Positions 1 to 11,186 of a stretch of 64,000 nt of DNA are shown here, one piece after another. Origin of the DNA: Oxytricha trifallax (Eukaryota; Ciliophora; Spirotrichea; Sporadotrichida; Oxytrichidae); contig ARYC01000148.1 in assembly GCA_000711775.1 (NCBI GenBank), positions 62,001 to 126,000 of the forward strand, in the 5' to 3' direction. The notes under the pieces were generated by a model. It worked only from the letters and a program-made list of their open reading frames with translations. It had not been told where the DNA came from and did not search any database. The first letter of the stretch is position 1. The number at the start of each line of letters is the position of its first letter. The translations under genes and the position numbers were made by a program.

Positions 1-666
1 GATTAACATATTATACAGTTGGTTTGTTCCTTCCAACCATGGAAGGTACCAAAATTTCATTCTTGAAAACAATACTTTTTGAGGAGAAGAAAGCTTTTAA
101 AAATAAAGAGATTAAACTAATAGAAATTTCCAACTACCCTGAGATTTCAGTCACTAATCTTTATGAGGATGCCATGTAAGATGAGGAAGTGGTAGTTTAC
201 TTCCTACCAAGAAACAACTCTCTAATAAACTACCAAAGAGGAACATTTTCTTTGGTGTCCATAGTACAATAAAAGAGGAGTATCTCAGAGAAATAATTGA
301 AGAAGCACATAAGAAACGATATTCTATCTCTCCTGAAGACTAAAAAGAGCAAGGCATTCTAATAAGCTTGGCTAGAGGAACTTAAAAAGCATCCTTATCT
401 TTCATGTAAGCTTTGACATATAACTTTGTAGGAAAATCTGGCACTGGTATATATCTTATGAAAGAGCATGCAAAGGTTCACAGAGAAAGAAAGTCGCAGA
501 CAATTCATGAGGTGAGCAAGAGGCTTTATAAAGAAGTCTAAAAACCAGATGAAATGAACATAGATGCAGGAGCTGGCACTAAGAGAAAAAATATGGGCCC
601 AAGCAAGCCATAAGAAGAGGAGAAGAAAGAGAAGCCAAACCATTTATAGGCCAATTTAATATGTGA
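1..666 (+). pseudogene. TBE 22 kDa ORF, copy A, 5' truncated by window, frameshifted
   Basis: Second gene of the TBE element, function unknown. The window opens inside what looks like intron 1 (acceptor ...ATACAG before codons for VGLFLPTMEGTKISF). The frame runs through EKKAFKNKEIKLIEI and then breaks by single-base indels near 200 and 370. Near 406 lies a 26-nt candidate intron (GTAAG...GTAG) also present in copies B and D. The C-terminus is rich in Lys/Glu and should end NM-TGA at 664-666, but a 1-nt deletion relative to copy D lies just before it. The stop sits 6 bp from the convergent transposase stop. Confidence 0.8.
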
Positions 667-672
667 ACATAT

Positions 673-1736
673 TCATTCGTTTAAATCTAAACTTATTTAT
701 AAACATTCATTCTTCCCTCTCTCGCACAAATTGTTGTCCTATCTACGCTCACTCTCTTACAGCTGCTTTGAATTAAGTCTACTGTATCGATGGGCAAGTC
801 ATGCATAAGATGATACAGCAGCAGCTTCTTGTAGTGAGTCTTGATTTAACTCCAGTAGAATTCAATTCCATTAAATTATGGCCTATAAGCAACGTTGTAT
901 ACAGGAGTTATGTTTAGCTCTTCATAAGCTTTCTTAGACTCTTTAGTCTTATGAACTGAGAGGTTATCAACAAACAGGATGATTTCTTGGTTACTATACT
1001 TCTCTCTGAGCTTATGTAGGAACTCTATATACTACTCTCGCTTATTAGAGCGAGGGTGAATAACATAACTCTCTAAGCCTGAATCTTCACTTATACCAGC
1101 TAAAATTGCATGGGTGACTACCTTTACTTTTTAATCATAGACTTCTATATTATCATACTTCTTATACCAAGACTTATTAATAAAGGTGTTGAATGTGAAT
1201 ACAGCTTCATCAGCGTGTATGAACTTGATGTTATTAGTAATAGCTGTCTGCATTTAATCATATATATAGTTTAAATTATTACTATAAAATGGCACTGTAA
1301 AATCAATCACTCTCTTCACTCTGTTGACAGTCTTGAAAGTAATACCATTTCTTCTATAAATGTTGGCTATAGTCTATGGAGAGATACTCATGTCAGGAAA
1401 CCTGCGATGAAACATCACAGCACGCTAGTCGAGTGGAAAGTGTGCCCAATACTTTAAAGACTTAGAGTCACAGAGGTAGTCAATATGGGTCTCAGTGAAC
1501 TTTTATTTTCTTGCTGGATGTTTTCAAGTGCCTGAATTATAATGCTACATAGCCAACAAGCAATTTTACCTAACTGTTGAAGCAATCTTGAGCAGGAGCT
1601 TTGCTATAGCTGCATAATTCATTACTGGTTTGACTTAGTCTATATTAATACTTGTACCATACCTAAGCTTAAGCAGTAAATCTAAATATTACTCATCATA
1701 AATAGACCCTAAATTTCGCTAATTTCTATTTCTCAT
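673..1736 (-). CDS. TBE transposase (42 kDa, DDE family), copy A
   Basis: Cut-and-paste transposase of the IS630/Tc1-like DDE superfamily, expected to act on the TBE ends. The ATG at 1734-1736 gives MRNRNQ, then a helix-turn-helix-like N-terminus. The catalytic core shows HADEAVF (first Asp), FVDNLSVHK (second Asp) and PQFNGIEFYW (Glu). Spacing Asp-34-Glu fits DD34E, as counted in copy D. Lesions: a TGA at about residue 75 where copies B and D read through, and a 1-nt deletion before the normal stop. It is therefore probably non-functional, although most of the catalytic frame is open. Confidence 0.88.
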
Positions 1737-1760
1737 TTTGCAAATTGGCCTAATTTCTCT

Positions 1761-1838
1761 ACTAACCCCAATAAGACCCCAACTATACCCTACAAATCAA
1801 AGCACTTATAAACCTCACTAAGGGGCTTTGGGGTTTTG
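1761..1838. repeat. TBE copy A right terminal inverted repeat
   Basis: About 78 bp, matching the other TBE termini inverted. The outer 17 bp are telomere-like G4T4 repeats. AAT follows at 1839-1841. Confidence 0.9.
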
Positions 1839-1841
1839 AAT

Positions 1842-3044
1842 GTAGGAATAAATTTGAATATGGAAAAATTTATTGAAACATATATTATTAATTATAAAAT
1901 TAGTTCAAGTTAACTTTCTTTAAACCTAGGCAAATTGATACTTGTTCGAAAGAGAATTTAATAATCACAGAGATATTTTTGGAAGTACTTTTTTATTCCG
2001 TCCTTAGAGCTAAATTTAACCATTTCAATTTTTGGCAGCAAAATCAACTAAATAAATTTCCCTAAAACTAAAGTCAATTATATCGTTCAAGAAATAATAT
2101 ATAATTATACTGCCTATAGGAAATCCAGTTGATTTTAAATTCTCTCTCGAATGACTCCAAGATAGTTAAATTGTCCAGCTTAAGCTCCCAATAATTTAAT
2201 AATTAATAATTTACATTAAATTTATTTTTCCTCATTTCAAATATCTTCCTAAAATAATTATCTCAAATCATTCTAAGGAATTATAAGATATATTTAAACT
2301 AGTCCTTTTAATTCCCTTTAAAATTATTTTTAAAATAATATGCATCTATTCAGAAAAAGCTGTAATACCAAAACAATTTTTATAACTTGATTGATAAATC
2401 ACTTACATGAGCACAATTCATTTTTCGGAATTTAATTTAAATTCCAATAATTGTTTAAAAAAATTAATTCCTTTTCCATTTAATACGTGTTTAATATACA
2501 TATGGAGTTTAGTGAGATTTAGTAAATATAATAATTAAGTAATAATTGATTTAATGATTTAATTAGTATAGTATTAATATTTCATCACAAAACTCATGTC
2601 TTATTTTAATAATTAATATCTTAATATTGCTCAACATTATAATTATGAATGACTCATTAGTAAATTGAATATAATTTTAATATTTTAAATAGTAAATCAT
2701 TAGAGTAGATAAAAAATATCGAATAAATCTTGAATTTAATTTTTAGTTTTATAATTTATTCTTTTATAGAGGATTTTCAATTTATATTAAATATACAATA
2801 AATTTTGATATATCTTAGCATACATTTAAATTTTCATTAAAATTTATTTAAATATTAGTTGTTTTAAATTTTAAACAAAGTTAAACTTTTATAAAAATGA
2901 GTTCATCTGATTATAAAAATTTAAATATTTGAGGTAAATATTTATTTATTAGAATAATAATTCATCTGTTGTTTTCGTCAATAAATATTCAATTTTTAAA
3001 TTAAAAATTAAACTAATTTTTTAAACTAAAATCAAAGCTCTCAC
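1842..3044. other. AT-rich spacer with a decayed fold-back element
   Basis: No convincing coding frame. About 1990-2215 resembles the arms of the fold-back elements at 16.0 and 21.3 kb: both have a T/ATCCAG.TGATTTTAAAT-type stretch followed by a region like TCAAATTGGCCAACTTTAACTGCC. It looks like an old copy of that family. The rest is simple AT-rich DNA. Confidence 0.45.
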
Positions 3045-4213
3045 ATGGACATTTCGGACTGCAAAAATAACCCTAATGAAAAAATTCGTATTTTTCTTAA
3101 TAAAATAATGAGAATACATTAAAAGGATGGAACATCAATTCAGCTGAAGCAAATATTACAAGAAATTGATAAAATTACCACAGAGTTCTTTGATGTTCCC
3201 TCAAATTTTTAATCAAATATACTCAAAAAAATGTTTAAAATTAAAATTCAAATAAGCTTCAAGTTTATTATTTAGGGTTATAATTTTTAAAAGTAAATTA
3301 ATAGTAAAAAAATTGTTTAATTATCCCTCATTATTTTAGAATAAAAAAAATCATTTAATTTTAAAAGATTTGAAGCAAGATAGAGAGATCATGTGCATGC
3401 CAAAAATTAGTAAAACTATACTAACTCGTAAAGGTAATCTATTCTTGAAAATATCTTATTTATTTAGGGTTTTAGATTTAATAAACGCTATAAATACCAG
3501 ATATGATGAAGAATTTTTTACTCTACATGGGTAAGAAAAAAATGCATGGCATAAACTTAAATCTTTCTTGTACAAATAGAAAAGAATTTTTGATCAAAAT
3601 GGTTAGATAAAAAAAATTACTAAGTCATTTCATCTAATTTATTAATAATTCTTATAGATCAAAATATGAACTTACAAGGCAACGTATCCTTATAAAATAT
3701 AAAATAACTATTAGTTAATCCTGAAATGATTAAACCTAAAAACAATTAAAGTTTAAACATTGAAATAGAGAATTGTGAAGTCCACTTAAGAGATAAAACC
3801 CCGTTAGTCAATTAAGAATGAAGATTGGGGATTAAGAATAATAAAATTTAGAATTAATTATAATTGGCGTAAATTATTAAAGTTTTGGCTAATTATTAAA
3901 GCCATTGCCTCGATTAATTGTCTCTATAAAATAAACCAATCAGGGTGCGTAAATTTGTTTTTAGCCTAATTATATTTAATTTCAGCCAATTATAATTAAT
4001 TCTTAATTTCATTATTCTTAATCCCCAATCTTCATTCTTAATTGACTAATGGGGTTTTATCTAGTTGTAAGATTCTGACTAAGAAAGGGTAACTATCGAT
4101 ATTAGAGGACATAGGATAAACAGAAATTAAAATTAACTAGATTAAGAAGAAAGCCTAAATTAACAATAAATTTAATAACTATCAAAGCTGACAAAACGAT
4201 CTAGAGTTAATAG
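3045..4213 (+). CDS. Macronuclear-destined gene of unknown function, 4 MDSs visible (3' end not located)
   Basis: Assembles into one frame with ATG at 3045. MDS1 3045-3233 (MDISDCKNNPNEKIRIFLNK...). An IES with pointer TTTAAAA is followed by MDS2 (FKRFEARQRDHVHAKN) with introns 3434-3467 and 3531-3584 (the second needs the AAAAG acceptor). An IES with pointer GATCAAAAT leads to MDS3 (MNLQGNVSLQNIKQLL). A fold-back IES with pointer AGAT leads to MDS4 (SDQERVTIDIRGHR... then Gln/Asn-rich). Each junction keeps frame. The frame stays open to about 4213 and the stop was not identified; a short segment near 4385 ending in TGA is a candidate last MDS. No domain recognised. Confidence 0.7.
3234..3359. 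other. IES, 126 bp, pointer TTTAAAA
   Basis: The 7-bp repeat at 3234-3240 and 3360-3366 flanks AT-rich DNA. Removing one copy plus the intervening sequence joins codons ...KKM to FKRFEAR in frame. Confidence 0.65.
3592..3656. other. IES, 65 bp, pointer GATCAAAAT
   Basis: A perfect 9-bp direct repeat at 3592-3600 and 3657-3665. Excision joins IFDQN to MNLQGN in frame. Confidence 0.75.
3791..4069. mobile_element. Fold-back element acting as an IES, pointer AGAT
   Basis: Arms 3791 to about 3860 and about 3990-4062 are near-perfect inverted repeats (AGATAAAACCCC...TTAAGAATGAAGATTGGGG and its complement). AGAT at 3791-3794 and 4070-4073 is the pointer. Excision joins EVHLR to DSDQER in frame, so the element sits precisely at an MDS boundary. 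Confidence 0.8.
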
Positions 4214-4215
4214 AT

Positions 4216-5470
4216 AAATATTGTATATTTTTTATTTTTATGTCAATATAAATATGTTTTCATTTAAATATAAATTAAATAGATGCAAGGACTATTGGAA
4301 TTTAGAAAAAGTGCGCGATTTACTTTACTATACAATCTAAGCTTTTATAGCTTAATTATTCTCTATAATAACAATCATCTTTTCTTTTACCTCTAATGAT
4401 CAAACTTGATAAAGTCAATTTGGACAATGATTTATTGATTAATTTCATAAAATTTAAATTTTAAATCTTTCAACTTAAAAAATAAATAAAAATAAGAGTG
4501 TGATTTGATATTTATAATATGTATTGACTTCTTCATTCAAAGTAAAGTTTGAAAAATTATTAGAAATGTAAAGACAGATTTTAAATACTTATGATTAATA
4601 AGTAATTAATAAATATAATGTGCTTTACTATAAAGTTAGATAGATTTTAAATATAAATCTCATAAGGATGAGAAATTTTGTTATTTAATAATAAAAAATT
4701 TCAATTATTTTTTTAATAAAATGCCTTAGAATATTAAATAAATTATGATAGTTACTATAATTATCAATATTTAAGATATATATTATATAAATATAATAAC
4801 GGAGTCACCGCAAGCGTACTAAATTTAAAATAATTTAAAAATATATTATATAATATAATTTATTACAATATGTGGTAAGAATGAGCAAAAGTAATGAGTG
4901 TAAGCACATTTTCAAATGGATCTCTATGTTGTACTATAATAGGTTTATAATATTTTTTTAATCTATTAGATTTTGGAAAATGAATTAAATTTATTATTAA
5001 TTTATTAACTTAAGTTATTTTCTAGGATAATGTCTCAAAGCCCTATTAATATTATTCTATAAGGATATCGCCTTTAAATGGAAAACTTAGTTGTTATTGC
5101 CATAATGGTTATATCTGCTTTCCCATGTGAGAAAAACTCATTACACATTTTTTGGAGTTAGCTAAAAATTAAAATATATCGCTTTCTAGAATGATGCAGA
5201 AATCTGTGCAATAGTAAAGTTCAGAAAAAATTGTATAATCTACTGTAGAATTAATTTATTTTTGAATTTTTTAGTCGATTTATATTAAAAACTACCGTAA
5301 TTTCCATGCTAAAATAATTTTAATTTATTTTCCAACCAAATGTATTCCAACAATAAATTCTTTCAGTAATCAAAAAGAGAGAATTGGTATTCAAACTAGT
5401 CAATTACAGAACCCATCTCTGTAAAAATTTAATTTATACTTATTTTTTATCTCCAGTTCATATTGCTATA
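4216..5470. other. AT-rich spacer with one decayed fold-back copy
   Basis: No gene seen apart from a possible short MDS near 4385-4411. About 4960-5368 ends in CCAAATGTATTCCAACAATA and begins with TATTAGATTTTGGAAAATGAAT, resembling the termini of the TA-flanked fold-back family at 16.0 and 21.3 kb. The interior is too diverged to define. Confidence 0.4.
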
Positions 5471-5477
5471 CCTCACT

Positions 5478-6870
5478 AAATTATTTAAAGTTTCATGTGG
5501 GTAATATCACTCACTCATACTAACAAACGCAGGACAAGTTCTGGGAGTCGGCTAAAATAAAAAGAATTCAACAATTATTATGAACTTTTAAATTATTATA
5601 CAAGTATAGGATTTCTATAATTTATGATTCTCAGGTTTTGCAGTGTCACTTTTCATCGATGATTAAAGATAACTTTGTAACAACTTTATAATAATGCTTA
5701 GAAAATGAATTTTTACATTCCAACGCTTTAAAAAAAACTAAAAACCTAAAATATTTTTAAAAATTAAGTTAATGAGGAAGAAAAAGTAACCTGTTAAAAT
5801 TCTAAAAATTGTGGAGTATAAATGATAAACTGCTGCTATTATAATTTATGAATTTTGTGATAGAATATTTATGGTATAATAAACTAGGTATAGGATCAAA
5901 GAAAGAATATATTGAAAAACCAACAAAAGTACAGTATTTATATAAAAAATTATCAAATTTGAAAGTGAGTTAAATTTCTTGTTCTATGGGGGAGAGACAT
6001 GGACATACTGGATGTGTAACTTCCGAGGGAAGAGTGTTTATTTTAGTAAATTCTACAAAGGAAAGCTTGGAAATTTGAAAACTGGTTGGATTTACAGCCC
6101 AAATTGTTTAAAATGTTTAATAAATATGTATTTTGAGCAAGTTAAAATTAATAAGTTAAATAAATTGATATGTAAAATAAATAGGAAAAATTAAATAATA
6201 TGCGAATAAATTTATTTAAAATTAATCAATCAATCAATCATAAATAACAAATTATTTTAATTAGAAAGAGAGAACAAATCTTTTTATTTATCCTTACTCT
6301 CTTAAATTATAATTTGCCATATTTTTAATAACGAAATATCTAATTAGATTTATTTTGTTGGAATCTTTAACTTTACTGAAATTATTTAATTATTTTTTTA
6401 ATGAGAACAAGAATTCTAGAAGAAGAATTGTTGGAATACATTTAATTATTTTTAATCACTTTATAAGAATTTGTATTGGGCAAATATTTAATGAAATTTT
6501 ATAATAAATGTGATAAAAATATATCCTTTTTTCATTTATTTTATTAAACTTGATTTTTACAAAAGCTATCTGCTCTATTTATTTAATTTTATTATTTTTC
6601 TTAATAAATTTGGGTGTTAATCATGAAAAAGAAGATAATAAAGATGTAGAACTACCATTAATATTAATATAGTCCAGCTAAAAAGGTAGTATGTTCAGGC
6701 ATTCATTCTGAATTTTAATATATTTTAATCAACATTATTTACATTTGGATGTGGTTCAGATGGGAGATTGGGACATCCAGAATATGAAGGATATGTATAT
6801 TTGTACAAAGAAAGTGTCCTAAACAAATTTAATAAAAAGTCAAAGTTATGCGATTGTAATTTCTCAATGA
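5478..6870 (+). pseudogene. RCC1-repeat protein fragments, copy 1 (broken)
   Basis: Pieces of RCC1/UVR8-type beta-propeller repeats, each around 50 residues with Gly-rich motifs. 5478-5575 reads KVSCGQYHSLILTNAGQVLG. 5640-5830 reads FAVSLFIDDQ and then LYNNAQKMNFYIPTLQKKL. 5870-6060 reads KLGIGSKKEYIEKPTKVQ and GERHGHTGCVTSEGRVF. 6690-6830 reads KVVCSGIHSEF and FGCGSDGRLGHPEYEGY. Frames change within repeats (for example at about 6045, where VFI should run into FYKGKLGN). No pointers were found to repair the breaks. Either this is a decayed gene or it contains IES/introns I could not resolve. Confidence 0.6.
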
Positions 6871-7061
6871 TTTATTTGATTGTAACAATAAAAATTTTCT
6901 TAAACTACCTTATTTTGCAATTAAAAGAGAAATTAGTAGTAAAAAATATTTTAGGATTTATGAATATGATAGACATATTAGAGCAATCATGAAAAATAAG
7001 TGGAAAAATTTAATTAATGAATAATAATTAATAAATAAATAAAAAAACTTAAGATGGTGTT

Positions 7062-7300
7062 CCTGGAGCAGCTAGTCATTCACTAAAATTTGTAAGTTTC
7101 AAAAAACATATCTAAATTTTTTTTATTTCAGCAATACTTACCAGCTGGAGTGGCTACGTCAGTGTACCGAGACCTCAAGTGATACTGGAAAAAAATGGGA
7201 ACAACAGAAGAGTATTGGCAATATGGAGCAAAGTATGAAGGATATTGGAAAGATGATAAAGCTGTTTCTGGATTCCATTTCTGTAATTGTCTATACTAAT
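7062..7300 (+). pseudogene. Gene 3' fragment with a canonical intron, then a MORN-like stretch
   Basis: Codons DGVPGAASHSLKF run to a GTAAGTTTC...TTTCAG intron (about 7091-7128). The frame continues QYLPAGVATSVYRDLK and meets TGA. The same frame after the TGA still looks coding: TTEEYWQYGAKYEGYWKDDK, which resembles a MORN repeat (YEGxWxDxK). The TGA may be a mutation within an older frame, or the two parts may belong to different MDSs. It lies between the two RCC1-like copies. Confidence 0.45.
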
Positions 7301-7795
7301 ACTTATTATTTAAATTCATTTTCATTTTATTTTAAAGTCTTCCGCTTATTTTTCATAAATGGTCGTTGAAAAAATTTAATTACACATTATTCTAATTTAA
7401 TATAGTTCGGTTCTCTTAAATGGCATACTTCATTTATTTTAATTAATTAACTTGCCAAAATTTTATGGATTTTAGTTAATTTGTAATATGAAAATTTCAT
7501 AAATAGATATATATTTATTTTTATTCTTGATATATAATTTAAACAATAGTCCTTTGTTTATAAAGTTTTTGATAAAATTGATTAATTTAAAGCAATCTTT
7601 GATTTAAGAAATATAAATAATTTTAATTTTTTGAATTTATATTAAAATCACATAAAAAAATCCTTTAATACTCAGAAATTATACAATTCAATTTATAAAA
7701 ATTAATTTCTCAACTAGATTTAATTATGAAGTTCTTAGTCGAAATAATAATTTAAATTAAGTTTTTCATATTTTGAATTGTAATTAAATTAATCA

Positions 7796-8950
7796 ATGGA
7801 ATCCCAAAGTAAACCTATAAATCTATACAGTTGGGGACTTAACAAAGATGACTATAATTATTATTATTATTTTTTTGACTAGCTTGGCATTGGTATAACA
7901 AAATCGAAATGTGAGATGCTCCCAGTGAAAGTTAAATTAAAAGAACAAGTACTGAGTGAATATATTTATTATGTTGCACTACAATCGGGAAGGTATATGG
8001 TTGGGGAATCAATCAAAAAGATTAGATTTTCGAATATAAATTATATTTTGTTGCAACAGTTACAACTAATCAATAAATTGTCAAGGTTTCATGTGGTTAA
8101 CGATTAAACAGAACATTTTTATATTTAAGTACAGAATTTGGATAAAATAAAAACGGAGAGATCGGTATAGATAAGCCAAAACAAGTTTCTTAATTTACAC
8201 TTGTGCCATTTCCTTCACATTTTTATTTATTAATAATTTATAATTTTAATCACAAGAAGTTCGAATATTAGAAATTGAGGCTGGTTTTGAATTTCCAATA
8301 TATATTTCTAGTTAACTTTGGTCAACAGGTAAGAAAAGTCTCAATGCTTAGAAAACAGAGGTTAACACTCCAAAGCTCATAAAGATGTTTGGAAAGCATC
8401 AATCTTAAGAAAATTAAGTTATGAGTAATTTATCATAAAATTATATAATTACATAATAAACTGCGGATATAATCATGTGGGATGTGTGACTATGGATGGA
8501 AGCTTGTATATGTGGGGAAACAATTAAAATTCCAAACTAGGTATAAGGTACATAAAGAAATTGAATTATAGTATTTCCAAGATCAAAATTTGAAATATTC
8601 ACTATACTTAAGGAATCAATGTAATTATGAGTGTTTATGTGGGGAGACCCATACAAAAGATATATCAATTTGAAAAATATTGGACTCATGAAATTTTTTT
8701 TTTTAAATTATAAACTAACATTTGAGCTTGATCAATCCTATATAGGTCTAGTAAAAATCATTCAGGAATTCACTCTGCTATTGTAAGTTAAGATGGAAAG
8801 CTATTTACATTATTGATTGATTATAAAATATAATAAATATAGTAAATATTCAAAGAAAGTGCACCAAAGTTGGTTCAAGCTTTTGAAGGAAATGTAGTAT
8901 CAGATTATGTCGCTAGTTATTACTAGAATTATGCGATTGTAAAATCTTAT
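7796..8950 (+). pseudogene. RCC1-repeat protein, copy 2 with start codon (broken)
   Basis: The ATG at 7796 starts MESQSKPINLYSWGLNKDD, a typical RCC1 first blade. A TAT run encodes an unusual Tyr stretch before QLGIGITKSKCEMLPVKV. Further blades: 8311-8400 (STGKKSLNAQKTEVNTPKLI), 8455-8560 (INCGYNHVGCVTMDGSLYMWG), 8630-8690 (VFMWGDPYKRYINLKNIG) and 8755-8940 (SGIHSAIVSQDGKLFT, ESAPKLVQAFEGNVVSD). Frames shift between blades. Order and content parallel copy 1, suggesting tandem duplication followed by decay. Germline-limited paralogue is my preferred reading; an unresolved scrambled gene is the alternative. Confidence 0.6.
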
Positions 8951-8959
8951 AAATTAAAA

Positions 8960-10132
8960 TTTTGAATGTATACATTTAAATTTTTTCATAAAACTTTTTT
9001 TCAAATTTATTTTAACTTATCCTAAAACATAATTGGTCATATTTTATTTTATCAAATATTATCACTTTATTTAAAATACTAAAATGATTAATAATTATAT
9101 TACTTTGATTAATTTACTAAAAATTTCTTATTGCTAAATAAAATATTCATACAAGTGCATCAATATAAAAGATTTCAATTTAAAATATTTTTAGAGAAGA
9201 AATATAAAGATATTGGATAAGTTATCCTTTATTTATCAATTTATATATATATATATTTCACATTTTTTACATTAGACATCTATTATCATCATATTGGAAT
9301 ACATTTTCATCTTATTTTAAATTACGAAATTAAATCTATAAATCCCCTCGAATATTATTTATTAAAGCAATTATAATATTAAAGAAATCTATTTAAAAGT
9401 GCTAAGTAAATGGTCTATAACCTTTTGTTTTTTTTTTATTTTAAAGAGGGCTTTTGTGATTTCTATATCTTAAAGAAAAATTTAATTAATTTAAAATCAA
9501 AATAATTATTTTATAAATATGTCATATAATTAATAATAAGTCATTGTAAATCAAGCTTGTTAATTAAATTGTAAAATATTTAATATTTACTCATAATATT
9601 AAATCTTAATTTTCATCTTAATTAATTTAAAGAATTATAATCATTGACCATTTAATTTCAATAAAATTTTTTATAAATTGATGTTATTAATAATTAATAA
9701 AAAAATATAAATACAAAATTTTTCAACAACTTAAGCATATAAATTAATTAGATATTATTTGATTATAATTTTGTTGATATTATTTTGAGATACTGCCTAT
9801 CATTTATTTATGTTTTTATATAGAAATGAAATAAAATATTAGTTTACTTATTTTAAAATGGATCATGATACTAAATTAAATATAAAAAATATGACCGCAG
9901 TATTTAATATAGAAGAAATCAAAGATAGTAATACAATTTTTAATTCAAGCATCAATAGATTAATAAATAAAAATAAAATTACATGTAAATTAGATATTCT
10001 AATTCTATTTAATTTTTTATTGAACTCTAGTTGGTTTTGAAATTTTCTAATTACAGTTATTTTGAAGTAAAAAATTGTATAAAAAAATAAAAGTGAATAA
10101 ATATCAATGATTAAAAATTAGATAAATATTTG

Positions 10133-10169
<37 letters not shown>

Positions 10170-10600
10170 GTCCCTTATTTTTTCTATTTTAAGAAACTGT
10201 AGCATTTTAAATAAAGGAAAAGATAATCTTAAAAATGAAAGAATACTAATTTATATTATATTATTACTTTTTATGAAGCGGAGAAATTATTTTTAGATGA
10301 GTAAGAGATCATTGAAAGATATATGGATTAATTATTTATTCAACTATTATTTAAAGTTATTTATTTATGAAACTTGTAATTCTAAATTTTAATCTAATTT
10401 ATTGATTAATTTTGATTTATAAATTTTAATCTTATGCACTTTGAAACATTATGAAATTATTTATTTATACAATGAGAAAATCAAAAATAAATATAGATTT
10501 AATTATAGATTTAGCAAAATTAACATTAATGATATTTAAATATAAATTGCGAAATTATTGCTAGAATATTTTTAAAATATGAATTATTAGAAAATATTAG
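8960..10600. other. AT-rich non-coding stretch with an ATT microsatellite
   Basis: No supportable gene. A short ATG frame at 9858-10040 has the base composition of its surroundings and no features. (ATT)n occupies about 10134-10168. 9243-9256 is (TA)n. Confidence 0.7.
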
Positions 10601-10604
10601 TTTA

Positions 10605-10915
10605 GGACTTGGTTGACCTATCTATAGAGGGTATGGGGCTCAAAACACAGGGTTCGCTGATTTTTTTATACATGGTAGGAAGCGCGGAATATCTCAGGGT
10701 TCTATGGAGTCACGCGATACTCGTCCCAAGCTGGTATGACGTTAAATGGCAGCACATGACCCGTCCCGGGAATACGGAGTGGCTAAATGGAAGAAATGAC
10801 ATTTTTTTGACTACGGTCGAGTTTAATTGTGACTTCACCTTAATGCTTACGGAAAGGAGGTCTGGATGGAGACTTATCTTTAGTATTATTTACCCTTATA
10901 TATTCAATTCCTAAT
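10605..10915 (+). other. GC-richer island with a 101-codon frame, origin unknown
   Basis: About 310 bp with clearly higher GC than the surrounding DNA, and sharp edges. A standard-code frame from ATG 10609 gives 101 residues (MVDLSIEGMGLKTQGSLIF...) without TAA/TAG codons, unusual here because real genes in this window use them freely as Gln. Another frame reads GFADFFIHGRKRGI, faintly MORN-like. I cannot assign a function. It may be an inserted fragment, a lone MDS or a pseudogene piece. Confidence 0.35.
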
Positions 10916-11186
10916 AACTTATCTATCTAAATATCTCTATTATAAAATATTAAACAACTTTTACAATAATTAACAGAGCTGTTTGTCAAATAAAATAATC
11001 AAATTTAAAGTTTATATTATAAATTACAAATTTTTAATTCCCCTAACTATGTTAATTTTATCAATTATTAATTATATAATTTTAATTTATTAATTAATAT
11101 AAATTATATTAAAATAACATTGAGTTTATATTTTATCCAAAAAATAAAAAATTATATAATATTTTATTAAATTAAATATAATTTTT

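Larger units (their letters stand above)
1..1838. mobile_element. TBE transposon copy A, right part (left end outside window)
   Basis: Right portion of a telomere-bearing element. It holds a broken 22 kDa ORF (+) and the transposase gene (-) in the tail-to-tail order seen in full copy B. The right end is a 78-bp terminal repeat closing with the G4T4G4 telomere-like block at 1822-1838, followed by AAT (1839-1841), the expected target. One base in the telomeric block is changed (GGGGC instead of GGGGT). The terminal repeat matches copy C more closely than copy B or D, so A and C look like one subfamily. Confidence 0.93.

Noticed and set aside
3434..3600. Alternative frame (DLKQDREIMCMPKIS ... 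MMKNFLLYKQKRIF) using a TACA pointer
   Set aside because: It is open, but the other frame joins MDS1 through the TTTAAAA pointer and reaches the next MDS with normal introns, so it explains more.
5979..6194. 71-codon standard-code frame starting MFYGGETWTYWM
   Set aside because: Before about 6045 it is a shadow of the RCC1-like frame (GERHGHTGCVTSEGRV). Only its middle part (FYKGKLGNLKTGW) coincides with the coding frame.
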